Origin: Rhizophagus irregularis
Lineage: Eukaryota; Glomeromycota; Glomeromycetes; Glomerales; Glomeraceae
DNA: 64,000 nucleotides
Direction: 5' to 3'
Assembly (NCBI RefSeq): GCF_026210795.1
Contig: NC_089429.1
Coordinates: 5,084,001-5,148,000 of the forward strand
Numbering within the stretch: position 1 is the stretch's first letter; each line of letters opens with the position of its first letter. The translations under genes and the position numbers were made by a program. Positions 44,524-53,810 of this stretch are shown here, one piece after another. The notes under the pieces were generated by a model. The model was not told the DNA's origin. It made no database searches and saw only the letters and a list, made by a program, of their open reading frames with translations.

Positions 44524-46917
44524 ATGGTTTATTCAGAGATTGTCCGTGCTTTACCTACAAGACCGGATATCAAAGAATTACAGTATTCAGGCGCAAGATT
44601 TTCTAGAGGATCAATAGTAAGACTTGGACAGCGACTCCAATCCCGGTATTCGACACATAAATTCCAGATCCTGCTTCCCTATGAAAACTGGAAACCCAGT
44701 GGATGGACATCAGGAAATGAACCGGTAAGTCTTTTTTCACTGTTAGACCATTATGATGAAGCATAACTACCAGATGACGCAGACCCCGATTATTTCGAAC
44801 GATTTATAATTTATATAAGAGACGCTCTACCGGCCACAGGAGGATGCGATGGGGAGCTAAATAATTGCCTGTATGAATGCCTAAAAAATATCTACGGCAC
44901 ATTCTCTAAAATGCCAAAATCAATCGAAAAGCCTGAGTTTATCAAAAAGGCATTAGGTCTCAATCGTGATGCTCCCATCCCAGTTTCATGCATGGATAAG
45001 GTTGAACAACTCGCAGGAAGTCTCACACTTAATATCGTGGGGGATATTACCTGAATCTCTAAGAGTAAGTTCGATAGACGTGCGACTCTCATCCTGTCTG
45101 AGGGTCACTACTCCCTCGCGTTAAATCCTAGAAGACTCCACCCCAGTAAATTAGATAAAAAGCGTAATCTGCCCATTGTGTATCATGAAGATGGAGTAAA
45201 CAATGTAGTCACAATATATAACGGCAAAATGGTTAAGTCTTGTACAATTGGGCAGTTTCAAAAAACTAAGAATTCAAGAAGTTCCTTTATCTCTGTTGAG
45301 AAGAACCATAAGACTGGAGTATATGAAACTCTTGAAGAAGCATATCAGAGAATCCACGAGGAGTAGAATTCCTTTCTACAGGAGACAAAGAAGTTCGGTT
45401 TAGGAATCGACTTATCATACCATAACTGGTCTTACAAAAGAACGGCTCTCTGGTTATTCGAACGATTAAGTGTAGGGATTCCAGCTAATGATCCTCTTGA
45501 CACAGGTCGAAAAGTGAAAAATCAGGCACCAATCGGTCACCAATCAGGTAGCTGATTGGTGACTGATTGGTGCCTGATTGGTGCCTGATTGGCATTTTCG
45601 CCAAATACCGTCACCAATCAGGCAGTTTGCTAACTTTTGATCCAGTGATCAGAAAAAGATGAAATATAGCTCATTGGAATCGTCTCAACAAGACGAATCT
45701 AATGGTAGTAAAATCGCATCTTTAGGATTAATAGTTAATAAAAAATTAAATAAAATATAAATGATACATTTTCATTTTTATATTTTACTTAATTTCTCAT
45801 CAAGTATTAATCCTAGAGATGCGATTTTACTACCATTAGATTTGTCTTGTTGAGACGATTCCAATGAGCTATATTTCATCCTTTTCTGATCACTGGATCA
45901 AAAGTTAGCAAACTGCCTGATTGGGCGACGTATTTGGCGAAAATGCCATCAGCACCAATCGGTCACCAATCAGGTACCTGATTGGTGACCGATTGGTGAC
46001 TGATTGATGCCTGATTTTTCACTTTTCGACCTGTGTGACCCGATAGAAGCAGAGTGGTTAAGTGATGCAATGATGGGAGGATTAATCTGAGCAGATAACG
46101 AGTGGAAGGGCTATGGAAGACAGTACGACGCAACAAGTTTATACCCGAGTATCCAACAATTAAACGTGAACTTTCCAATCAGACGGGGTAAATTCCAGAC
46201 ACTTAATGACTTTGTTGACCACAGGAGTTATGCCTTGTATGGATTATTTCGTGCTAAAGTAAGTGGGAATAATATTCTCTTCCGACAGAATAAAAGGGGA
46301 ATCTATACATTCATAAACTTACAACGAGCAAAAAAACTTGGTTTCAATATACAGTTAATACAGGATGGGAAGCCAAATGCATTGATATATGATAGAGAAG
46401 TGAGAATCCCTGGAACTGTAATATTCAGTGAGTATGTACACTTCCTCTTCAAAATTAAAAACCAGGGTGGCATAGCTGGCCGCGTGGCAAAGCGAGTCCT
46501 CAACATATTATGGGGAGCATTATGCCAGAGGAAGCGTAATTACAAGACACTCACCACAGATCAAACAGACCCATTTACATTTCCAGAGGGCCATACACTC
46601 AATTCTATCATGCCAGTAGGATCTGACCAGTAGCGATTCCAGTTTACAAACCCAGGTAATTCCTTCAAAGGTGAATATTCTAGGATCGCCCCATTCTTAT
46701 TAGCACGTGGTCGCAAAATCACATCTGAGGCAATTCAACCATACAAGGATAAAGTACAACGTATCCATACAGACGGATTTATTTTAAAAGAGCAGCCAGA
46801 TAGCCCCGCGCTTTTCACTTGTTCAGAGAATGCAGATACGACTCTAAAGACTTTCAAGTTTAAAACCGCGGGATACTGCCATGTAAAAAATGCGAACAAG
46901 GTTATCTGGACATGATT
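44524..46917 (+). pseudogene. Family B DNA polymerase, virus/plasmid type, broken
   Basis: The frame starts MVYSEIVRALPTRP at 44524 and can be followed with in-frame stops at about 44764, 45051, 45364, 46088, 46631 and 46912. A fold-back element (45501-46035) splits it. Removing the element and one copy of its TGA duplication restores the frame at NDPLDPIEAEW. Family B motifs are clear: motif A YDATSLYPSI (about 46124-46153), motif B KRVLNILWGALC (about 46490-46525, usual Asn/Ser-Tyr-Gly varied) and motif C HTDGFI (about 46766-46783). The N-terminal part has NNCLYECL (about 44861) and GHYSLAL (about 45105), a Cys/His pair reminiscent of OTU-type cysteine proteases; that is tentative. It neighbours the helicase in the same orientation, forming a replication module. 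No terminal repeat of the parent element is evident. Confidence 0.75.
45501..46035. mobile_element. Fold-back element, copy 1 (535 bp)
   Basis: It begins CACAGGTCGAAAAGTG and ends with the exact complement. The two arms of about 240 bp pair nearly throughout, leaving a short A+T-rich centre near 45735-45810. The outer arms contain tandem accaatc(a/g)gtc / tgattggtgac words. It is flanked by TGA on each side (45498-45500 and 46036-46038). Deleting the element plus one TGA restores the DNA polymerase frame, which fixes the borders. It has no coding capacity, so it must be mobilised in trans. Related copies lie at 48242-48733 and 63926-64000. Confidence 0.9.
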
Positions 46918-48241
46918 GCTAAGAACTGGTAGGTTTATTTTTTACCGACATACCGTGATGGCATAATTGAATAAACCTATAGAACATGTAATCTTACGAG
47001 ATACCCAAATGCAAAACACCGACGGATTAGGTAGACAAGACGACGAAAGTTTCCACACGTTGTAATAACTGAAAATATAATAAATAAATGACGCAGTAAA
47101 TCCTGTGGCGCAGTAGGTCACATGATATGGTTACACAAGAAGAAATAGTTGGGAATACAAAAGTCACGTGACAAGTCACATGGCGCAGTAAGTGACAGAT
47201 AAATATTTAGCCGATGGAATTTTGATAGAGAAAGAGTAGTAGATAGTAGAAATGATTTTCTTAAAATGTATAAATACAAGTGGATTTCGATAGGGAATTC
47301 GGCAGTTAAAAATTTTTGGAAAATAAAAAAAAAATTTTAATTTGCCCTTAAAAAAAAATAAACTAACACATTCTTTTAACCTTTTTCTTATGATGAAAAA
47401 GAAGTGTCATTTTTAATGACCTGATAATGATTTATAATTTTGGGGAAACTATCACAATTTAAAATTTTGGTAAGAAAATAATGCTTATGTACTTTTTGTA
47501 ACTAATTTTTATTTTAAACCAAGCATATAATATATTCGAACTCAACACGTCGGTGGCAACATATGATATTTTATTTTAATATCCTATGGGCGGCATGTCA
47601 CATTTTGGTGCATGCTCACGAGAAAATAAAAGATTGTTGTCTTCATACAAAATCTAAATAAGAAATAAAAGAAAAGTATATGAGAAATCATCAAAGAAAT
47701 ATAAGAAAGGAAGGATGATATAAGAAATCATCAAAGAAATATAAGAAAGGAAGGATGATATGAGAAATCATCAAAGAAATATAAGAAAGGAAGGATGATA
47801 TGTGAAATCATCAAAGAAATGATAAGATAATGAAGACTTATCTGAAATATGAGAAAAATGTTACTATATATGAAAAAGGATATAGTAAAAGTAATATTAT
47901 GAAAAAGGAATATTACGGAATATATGAAAAATGAAATATACGATATATTAAAAAAGTATATATCGAAAGGATAAATGAAATATTCAAGATAATAATGAAA
48001 AGATTTAAAAATTAAATGAAAATAAAAATTTATAAGGAGAATGAATTTTGTGAATAATAAGAAGTTAATAAATGATTGAAAAATTCAAAAGTATTATAAG
48101 AAAAGAAAAGTTATTAGTGACAAACCCGTAAACTACTATACTTCTATAAAGAAAATAAAGGCAAGCCCGGTATAGGTTACTAAATGAAAAAAGAAAATTA
48201 AATGATATTGTAAATATGAGAAATATCAAAATGTTGTTATA
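46918..48241. other. Non-coding region, probably 5' flank or LTR side of the Ty3 element
   Basis: No gene is supported. The word ggcgcagta recurs at about 47104, 47203 and 48833, with nearby gtcac(a/g)tg words (about 47118, 47162, 47174). A 40-bp tandem repeat is listed separately. Part of this may belong to the long terminal repeat or leader of the downstream Ty3-type element, but the second LTR lies beyond the window, so borders cannot be set. Confidence 0.4.
47680..47820. repeat. 40-bp tandem repeat, about 3.5 copies
   Basis: The unit starts gagaaatcatcaaagaaata and ends aggaaggatgatat; it is repeated three times almost identically, plus a partial fourth copy. It is purine-rich on the plus strand with no conserved frame. 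Confidence 0.85.
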
Positions 48242-48733
48242 CACAGGTCGAAAAGTGAAAAATCAGGCATCAATCAGTCACCAATCGGTCACCAATCAGG
48301 TACCTGATTGGTGACTGATTGGTGACTGATTGGCATTTTCGCCAAATACCGTCGCCAATCAGGCAGTTTGCTAACTTTTGATCCAGTGATCAGAAAAGAA
48401 TGAAATATAGCTCATTGGAATCGTCTCAGCAAGACGAATCTAATGGTAGTAAAATCGCATTTCTAGGATTAATAGTTAATAAAAAATTAAATAAAATATA
48501 AATGATACATTTTTATTTTTATATTTTACTTAATTTCTCATCAAGTATTAATCCTAGAAATGAGATTTTACTACCATTAGATTCGTCATGTTGAGACGAT
48601 TCCAATGAGCTATATTTCATTCTTTTCTGATCACTGGATCAAAAGTTAGCAAACTGCCTGATTGGTGACGGTATTTGGCGAAAATGCCAATCAGGCACCG
48701 ATTGGTGCCTGATTTTTCACTTTTCGACCTGTG
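48242..48733. mobile_element. Fold-back element, copy 2 (492 bp)
   Basis: The ends are the same as copy 1 (CACAGGTCGAAAAGTG and complement), as is the arm structure, including the ctaatggtagtaaaatcgca blocks facing each other. The A+T-rich centre is the same. The flanks are TA on both sides (48240-48241 and 48734-48735), whereas copy 1 has a 3-bp TGA duplication, so the target duplication length is not settled. Confidence 0.88.
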
Positions 48734-48921
48734 TATTTGATATATGAAAAATAATTTTATTACAATAAAAGAATAATATGAAAGATTGTAAAAGATAATA
48801 ATGAATTATATGAAATAAAATGATGTAATAATGGCGCAGTAAAAGAAATATATAGCTGCCCCTTGGGCAGGGGCGATTGATTAATAAAAATATAAATGAA
48901 CAAGAAAATAATAGTAAAGAA

Positions 48922-49002
48922 ATAGTTGTGTCACCAGGGGCGTTTGTCAACAGAAATTTTAGTACATTGATTGCTTAAAAATCCGTGGCTATCCAATTAT
49001 AA
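48922..49002. repeat. Dispersed repeat, inverted copy of 21250-21331
   Basis: It starts atagttgtgtcaccaggg and ends near ggctatccaattataa. It matches the complement of the copy at 21.25 kb over about 82 bp with few substitutions. Its position upstream of the TATA-box repeats suggests that it may belong to the LTR or leader of the Ty3-type element. Confidence 0.7.
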
Positions 49003-49135
49003 TAAGAAAATATTAACGAATTATAAAATGAAATGCGAGAAATAAAATAATATGAAATAGATTTGAAATAAATATTTTGGAAGTTAATATAAGAAAAAGA
49101 TTAAAAGTTATTAAAAAGTTTAATGTTGTGTATAG

Positions 49136-49250
49136 AACTGGGAGAACCCCAGTATAAATAAGAGCACACTGGGAGGACCCAGTATAAATAAGCCTTTGTT
49201 GGTGATCATATTAGTCTGACACTGGGTGGCCCCAGTTATAAATAATCCCT
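49136..49250 (+). promoter_or_regulatory. Triple hairpin-TATA promoter module
   Basis: Three units follow each other: ACTGGG-N-CCCAGT immediately followed by (T)ATAAATAA. The TATA-like octamers tataaata are at 49153-49160, 49183-49190 and 49237-49244. The short inverted repeat before each (ACTGGG...CCCAGT, loop of about 4-5 nt) is conserved although the loops differ (agaac, aggac, tggcc). They lie about 250-340 bp upstream of the Gag-like start at 49495. A retrotransposon promoter is the most likely reading. The inverted repeats could be protein-binding palindromes or RNA hairpins. Confidence 0.65.
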
Positions 49251-49494
49251 AGCCTTGATCACAGTTTATTTGCGCAAGATATAAAAAGTTTATAAATAAA
49301 ATCGCGATTATAGATTATAGATTATATTATAGAATGTATAGAGAAATTATAGAATCAAAGCTGGAACTTTGAAAATATTAAAATTTAAACTGTATTTTAA
49401 AAGAAGTAAAAGATAAAATAGTAATTTAAATGATGATAAAATTTTAAAAAAAATATAAATAAAAGTGAAATTATGAAATGTTTAAATAAAAAAA

Positions 49495-50325
49495 ATGTCT
49501 GATATATACGATGAGTTAGAAGAGATTAAGAATAGACATGAAATAGAGAAACATAATGAATTAAGAAAAGAATATCAAGTGGACCCTTCATGTCTAAAAT
49601 GTTATAGTACTGATGAAATAGAGATAGGAGATTGGTTTAAAAGATTTTGGAAGATTTTTCAAAAAGTAATATTAGAAGCGATGAGTTATAACAAAAATAC
49701 ATATGTAAAATTAATGGAATACATAGTACTAACAAGAAAGGATGGGGAAGAAAGTTATCCATCTAGTAAAAAGAAAAGAAATAGAGAATTTGAGAAAATA
49801 AGAAAAGAAGGGGAAAAACTTCTAGATATAGTTGTAAGGTCAATTAGATATAGGAATAAATCAGATTACAGAAAAATGGGAATTATATCAGTGATAAAAG
49901 TGATCTGCGAACATTACATATTGAGTGAAGATAACGAGTTTATATTAGACGATCGAACAGAAGTGAATCTATTAGGAAATAGAGAATTATTAACATATAG
50001 ATATATTATAGAAGATGACGAATTAGATATAAGATTTGCAAAATTTGAAGAATGGTTAGACGAAATAGAATCAATAACCATTAAAAACAAAGGATACGGT
50101 ACTATGAGATATTTCAAAGAAATACTACATTTAGAAGAAAATATAGTAGAAGAAGAAAATAGAGAGAAAGTCAAGAAGTTTCAGAAAAGTATAACATATC
50201 AATGGTGGGATATAAATGAATATCCAAGACCATGGGTAAATGACGATATAACAGATAAGATAATAAAGAAAATTAGTATCAATAATAATAGATTCAGGAG
50301 CATCAGTCAGTTTAATATCAGATAA
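49495..50325 (+). CDS. Gag-like protein of the Ty3-type retrotransposon
   Basis: It is a 276-codon frame starting MSDIYDELEEIKNRHE, strongly charged (Lys/Glu/Arg), with KCYSTDEIEIGDWFKRFWKIF near the N-terminus and YQWWDINEYPRPW near the C-terminus. There is no CCHC zinc knuckle. The assignment rests on position: it directly precedes and overlaps the aspartic protease frame of the same element, downstream of the TATA module. The codon use is extremely A-rich on the coding strand, like the reverse transcriptase part at 63 kb, which supports one element. The frame is intact. Confidence 0.65.
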   Translation: MSDIYDELEEIKNRHEIEKHNELRKEYQVDPSCLKCYSTDEIEIGDWFKRFWKIFQKVILEAMSYNKNTYVKLMEYIVLTRKDGEESYPSSKKKRNREFEKIRKEGEKLLDIVVRSIRYRNKSDYRKMGIISVIKVICEHYILSEDNEFILDDRTEVNLLGNRELLTYRYIIEDDELDIRFAKFEEWLDEIESITIKNKGYGTMRYFKEILHLEENIVEEENREKVKKFQKSITYQWWDINEYPRPWVNDDITDKIIKKISINNNRFRSISQFNIR

Positions 50326-50575
50326 ATTAAGAAAAGAATTAAATATTCCAATAATAGAAAAGAGTGATATTAGATTTATAATGGCTAATGGAACAAGAGT
50401 TGCATCAAAAGGAAAAATAGAAATAACAATAGAAATAAATGAAAATACAGAAATGAAAATAATTATGGACGTAATTGAATCAGTAGAAAAAGAATTAATA
50501 TTAGGAAATGATGTGTTAAGAGAAAAGAAAGGAATAATAGATTATAATGAAAAGATATTACATCAGGAAATTATA
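50284..50575 (+). pseudogene. Retroviral-type aspartic protease, interrupted by insertion
   Basis: In the +1 frame relative to Gag, the sequence reads IIIDSGASVSLISDKLRKEL, with the DSGAS active-site motif of pepsin-like retrotransposon proteases. MANGTRVASKGK and LILGNDVLREKKG (the usual ILG..L motif) follow. The frame is cut at 50575 by the 12.3-kb insertion (TA duplication). Across the insertion it continues as KFPNVILRENGKDIEIPIEY at 62874. Overlap with Gag in the +1 frame could be programmed frameshifting or a simple indel. Confidence 0.8.
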
Positions 50576-51010
50576 TAGTGCGAAAAGTTGCGCAAGTTTA
50601 CACATCATAATATTTCGTAAGCTTCCAGACTCGCCGCAAGTTTGCGTAAGCGTAATATTTTGTAACTTTTTAAAATATTTCGAAATATTACGATATGCAA
50701 AGCTTCATAATTTTACGATTTGTAATATTCCGTAATTTTGCAGTTCGCAATATTTCGTAATTTTACATAATATTTCATAAGTTTTCAGATCCGCCGCAAG
50801 TTTGCGTAAGCGTAATATTTTGTAACTTTTTAAAATATTTCGAAATATTACTGTATGCAAGGCTTCATAATTTTACGATTCGTAATATTCCGTAATTTTA
50901 CTGCGTAATACTTCGCAACTTTTTAAAATATTTCAAAATTCTATGATGCGTAATATTCCATAATTTGACGATTCGTAATATTCTGTGATTTTACACAACT
51001 TAATATTTCG
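50576..51010. repeat. Left subterminal repeats of the TIR insertion
   Basis: A 160-bp unit is duplicated in tandem (compare cgccgcaagtttgcgtaagc at 50632 and at 50792), followed by shorter variants. All are built of cgtaatattttgtaac, aaaatatttcgaaatatta and cataattttacgatt words. The same words dominate the right end (62.2-62.87 kb), which supports pairing of the two ends as one element. Confidence 0.8.
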
Positions 51011-51929
51011 TAATATTTCAAAATATTTCGATAAATAATACTTCATTTTCTGTACTATAAGTTTATATAATGTATGTTTTATTAGATATAATCATAAAAA
51101 ATTACAAGTATTTATTAATATATACAGAATACATAAAAGTAAAAAAAAGAAAGAGTAGAGTAACAATATTATTAGACGTAAAAAGAAGAGAAACAGCTAT
51201 AGTAACGTTAGTATTAGATATAAAGATAAAAGAAATATTGTTATTATTGTTAGTATTAAGGTAAAAAGAGTTAAAGAAACAGTAAAAGGAGTAAAAGAAA
51301 CATGGATATTATCGTTAGTATTAAAGTACAAGTAAAAAGAAATAAAGGAAACGTAGATAGTATTGTTAGTATTACGACATAAAGTAACAAAGAGGTAAAA
51401 AAAAACGCGTTAATATTAAAATAATTAGTATTAATAAATAAATATTTCTATACCTGCAAAGTAATTGAACAAAAGAATAAAGAAATAAAGAGAAAGGAAA
51501 AAATAAACATGTTGTTAGTATTGTTAGTATCGTTAGTATTAAAGTACAAGTAAAAAGGAATAAAGGAAACATGGATATTATTGTTAGTATTACGATACAA
51601 AATAACAAAGAGGTAAAAAAAAATGAAAATAATTAGTATTAATAAACAAATATTTCTATACCTGCAAAGCAATAAATTATGAAATATATGTAAATATATT
51701 GTATATAATTAAAGAAATAATAGAAAGAAGAGACAAAAAAATTAAAAATATTGAACAAAAGAATAAAGAAATAAGAAACAAAAAAAATAAGACAAAAACG
51801 CGTGCATGATTAAATGATTAAATGATTAAATCACATGCAAGGATCAGCCTAATTTTGATTGGCCAGAAAATACGATATCGTAAAATTACGGAAATCCGCA
51901 TTTTAAAAAATCACAGAAATTGTATATGC
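51011..51929. repeat. Tandem duplication within the TIR insertion
   Basis: Two copies of about 145-150 bp (about 51320-51463 and 51529-51671) start cgttagtattaaagtacaag and end atttctatacctgcaaag. Additional fragments of the same words lie upstream from about 51160. No meaningful frame exists on either strand; the minus-strand open frames are low-complexity shadows. The rest of the stretch to 51929 shows nothing else. Confidence 0.7.
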
Positions 51930-52299
51930 ACAATTACTAAATATTATCCCCTCGTGATAAATTAAAAATTATCAACACAAATTCAACACAAATTTAACAA
52001 ATTTAACGAAATTTGGCCAAAATTAACAAATTTTTACCAGAATTATCAACACAAATTGAACACAAATTGAACACAAATTTCAGCCATGATTTATTTATGT
52101 CACACCCGTGTTGTTAAGAATTAATAACCATTTTATTTATTAAAACTATATTAATTATGGTAAAAAAAAATGCTATTACGTGTGATATATATAAAAAATA
52201 ATATTTATTTCCTATGCAACCCATAATTCTCTAATAAACTATTTACATACCGACCTTCCTCCTCCATGTTATAAGAGTCAATAGAAAGTATATCATCAT

Positions 52300-52425
52300 C
52301 AGCTATGCCATCATTGGCCGCACCATCGTTGGCCGCACCATCGTTGGCCGCATCATCATTAGCCGCACCATCGTTAGGCCTACCATCGTTAGTCACACCA
52401 TCATCAGCCGCACCTGCTCTATCGT
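52300..52425 (-). repeat. DGAAN-type minisatellite in the accessory gene
   Basis: A 15-bp degenerate repeat (ggccgcaccatcgtt on the plus strand) encodes five-residue Asp-Gly-Ala-Ala-Asn units on the minus strand, repeated about eight times with changes. It lies in the acidic C-terminal exon. Confidence 0.8.
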
Positions 52426-52927
52426 CAGCTGCTCTATCACCACCATCATCTACATCATTACCATCATGAGAATCATCGTCCGAATGTGTAAATTTATCCC
52501 TATTTTCCAACTTTTGCTAAAAATCAATAAATAAATAAATAAACTGTAATTCAAATAATTCACATTTTGCAAATTGTAAATTAAAAACTTACTAAGTTGT
52601 TGATTATCTTCGACTTCATTATACTTTCGCTCATTTGAATGTTTTGATTATTAGGATTTAAGTACGTTTCACATATGCTAATCGCATACGCTATTTGTGT
52701 TTTTGAGGGATTTTTATTTTCTTTTCGCAACTTATCAATTATCAGCGACATACAGTCCCCTCTCGATATAACGAACCCTAGGTTCCAGCTGATCAGGGTT
52801 TCGTTATAAGCAACTTCGTTAATACTATAACGAATTCTTCGGTATAGGAATATTGGTTATACAGATCATGTGACTTGTTGATCTGATTACCGATAATTTA
52901 ACATTTTTTTTAATCTTTTTTTTATAG

Positions 52928-53570
52928 GGGTGCTTTCTAAACTTCAAAATAGATGCCTAGAATGAGAAGTAAGTGAGAACTGGAGGTTTTTTATATTAAT
53001 TTCATTTAAGAACATTTACTAATGTTCTTTTTTATTTTTTTTATTGTAGGGAACTTCCTGGACTTCAAAATGGACGCCTGAGACGAGAAGTAAGTGGGGA
53101 ACTCAATTTTTTTTATTTAAGAACATTTACTAATGTTCTTTTTTTATTTTTTTATTATAGGGAACTTCCTGGACTTCGAAATGAACGCTTGAGACAAGAA
53201 GTAAGTGGGACAACTCAATTTTTTTTATTAATTTCGTTTAAGAACATTTACTAATGTTCTTTTTTATTTTTTTTATTGTAGGGACTTCGAAATGGATGCT
53301 TGAGACAAGAAGTAAGTGGGACAACTCAATTTTTTCTTTTAATTTCGTTTAAGAACATTTACTAATGTTCTTTTTTATTTTTTTTATTGTAGGGACTTCG
53401 AAATGGACGCTTGAGACAAGAAGTAAGTGGGACAACTCAATTTTTTCTTTTAATTTCATTTAAGAACATTTACTAATGTTCTTTTTTTATTTTTTTATTA
53501 TAGGGAATGCTTCCTGAAGTGTTCTATATAAAAATGTTTATTATAATTCCTTTTTTTTGTAGGAATGCTG
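52928..53570 (+). repeat. Array C: near-identical microexon/intron-like units
   Basis: This is the cleanest array. Exon-like blocks are 52928-52968 (41 bp), 53050-53089 (40), 53161-53200 (40), 53282-53311 (30) and 53393-53422 (30), with a sixth starting at 53504. Each block ends with agacaagaa or a variant and is followed by gtaagtg. Intron-like parts are 52969-53049 (81), 53090-53160 (71), 53201-53281 (81), 53312-53392 (81) and 53423-53503 (81). Every one has donor gtaagtg, inverted repeat AAGAACAT-TTACTA-ATGTTCTT, a T-rich tract and acceptor ttgtag or ttatag. Block lengths of 40 and 30 are not kept to multiples of three together, so a conserved protein frame is unlikely. The similarity between units implies recent tandem amplification. 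Confidence 0.85.
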
Positions 53571-53639
53571 TTTAACAATAACTGACTATATAATAAATAA
53601 ATTATTAATGATATATTAATTTAACTAGGAATGTCCTTA

Positions 53640-53810
53640 CCCCTGTGATAAATATAAATTAATAACAATTCACATCAAATCCTATTACAACCGAATTAAT
53701 GTAAATTAATGTAATTCTGCCTAAATATTAAATAAAATAGCCAGAATTATTAATCTTGATACGATCCTAATACAATCCTGATCTATAATTTAAATATAAA
53801 ACACAGGGGT
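53640..53810. mobile_element. 171-bp element with Plavaka-like ends
   Basis: Its ends are ACCCCTGTGATAAATATAAAT and, from the other strand, ACCCCTGTGTTTTATATTTAAA. They closely resemble the CCCCTtGTGATAAATaaaaa block in the terminal repeats of the enclosing Plavaka-like transposon. There is no coding capacity. It is probably a miniature derivative mobilised by the same kind of transposase (inference). Confidence 0.6.

Noticed and set aside
44500-46920. Alternative genetic code (TGA as Trp) for the virus-like genes
   Set aside because: TAA and TAG also interrupt the same frames and real frameshifts are present, so decay is the simpler reading.
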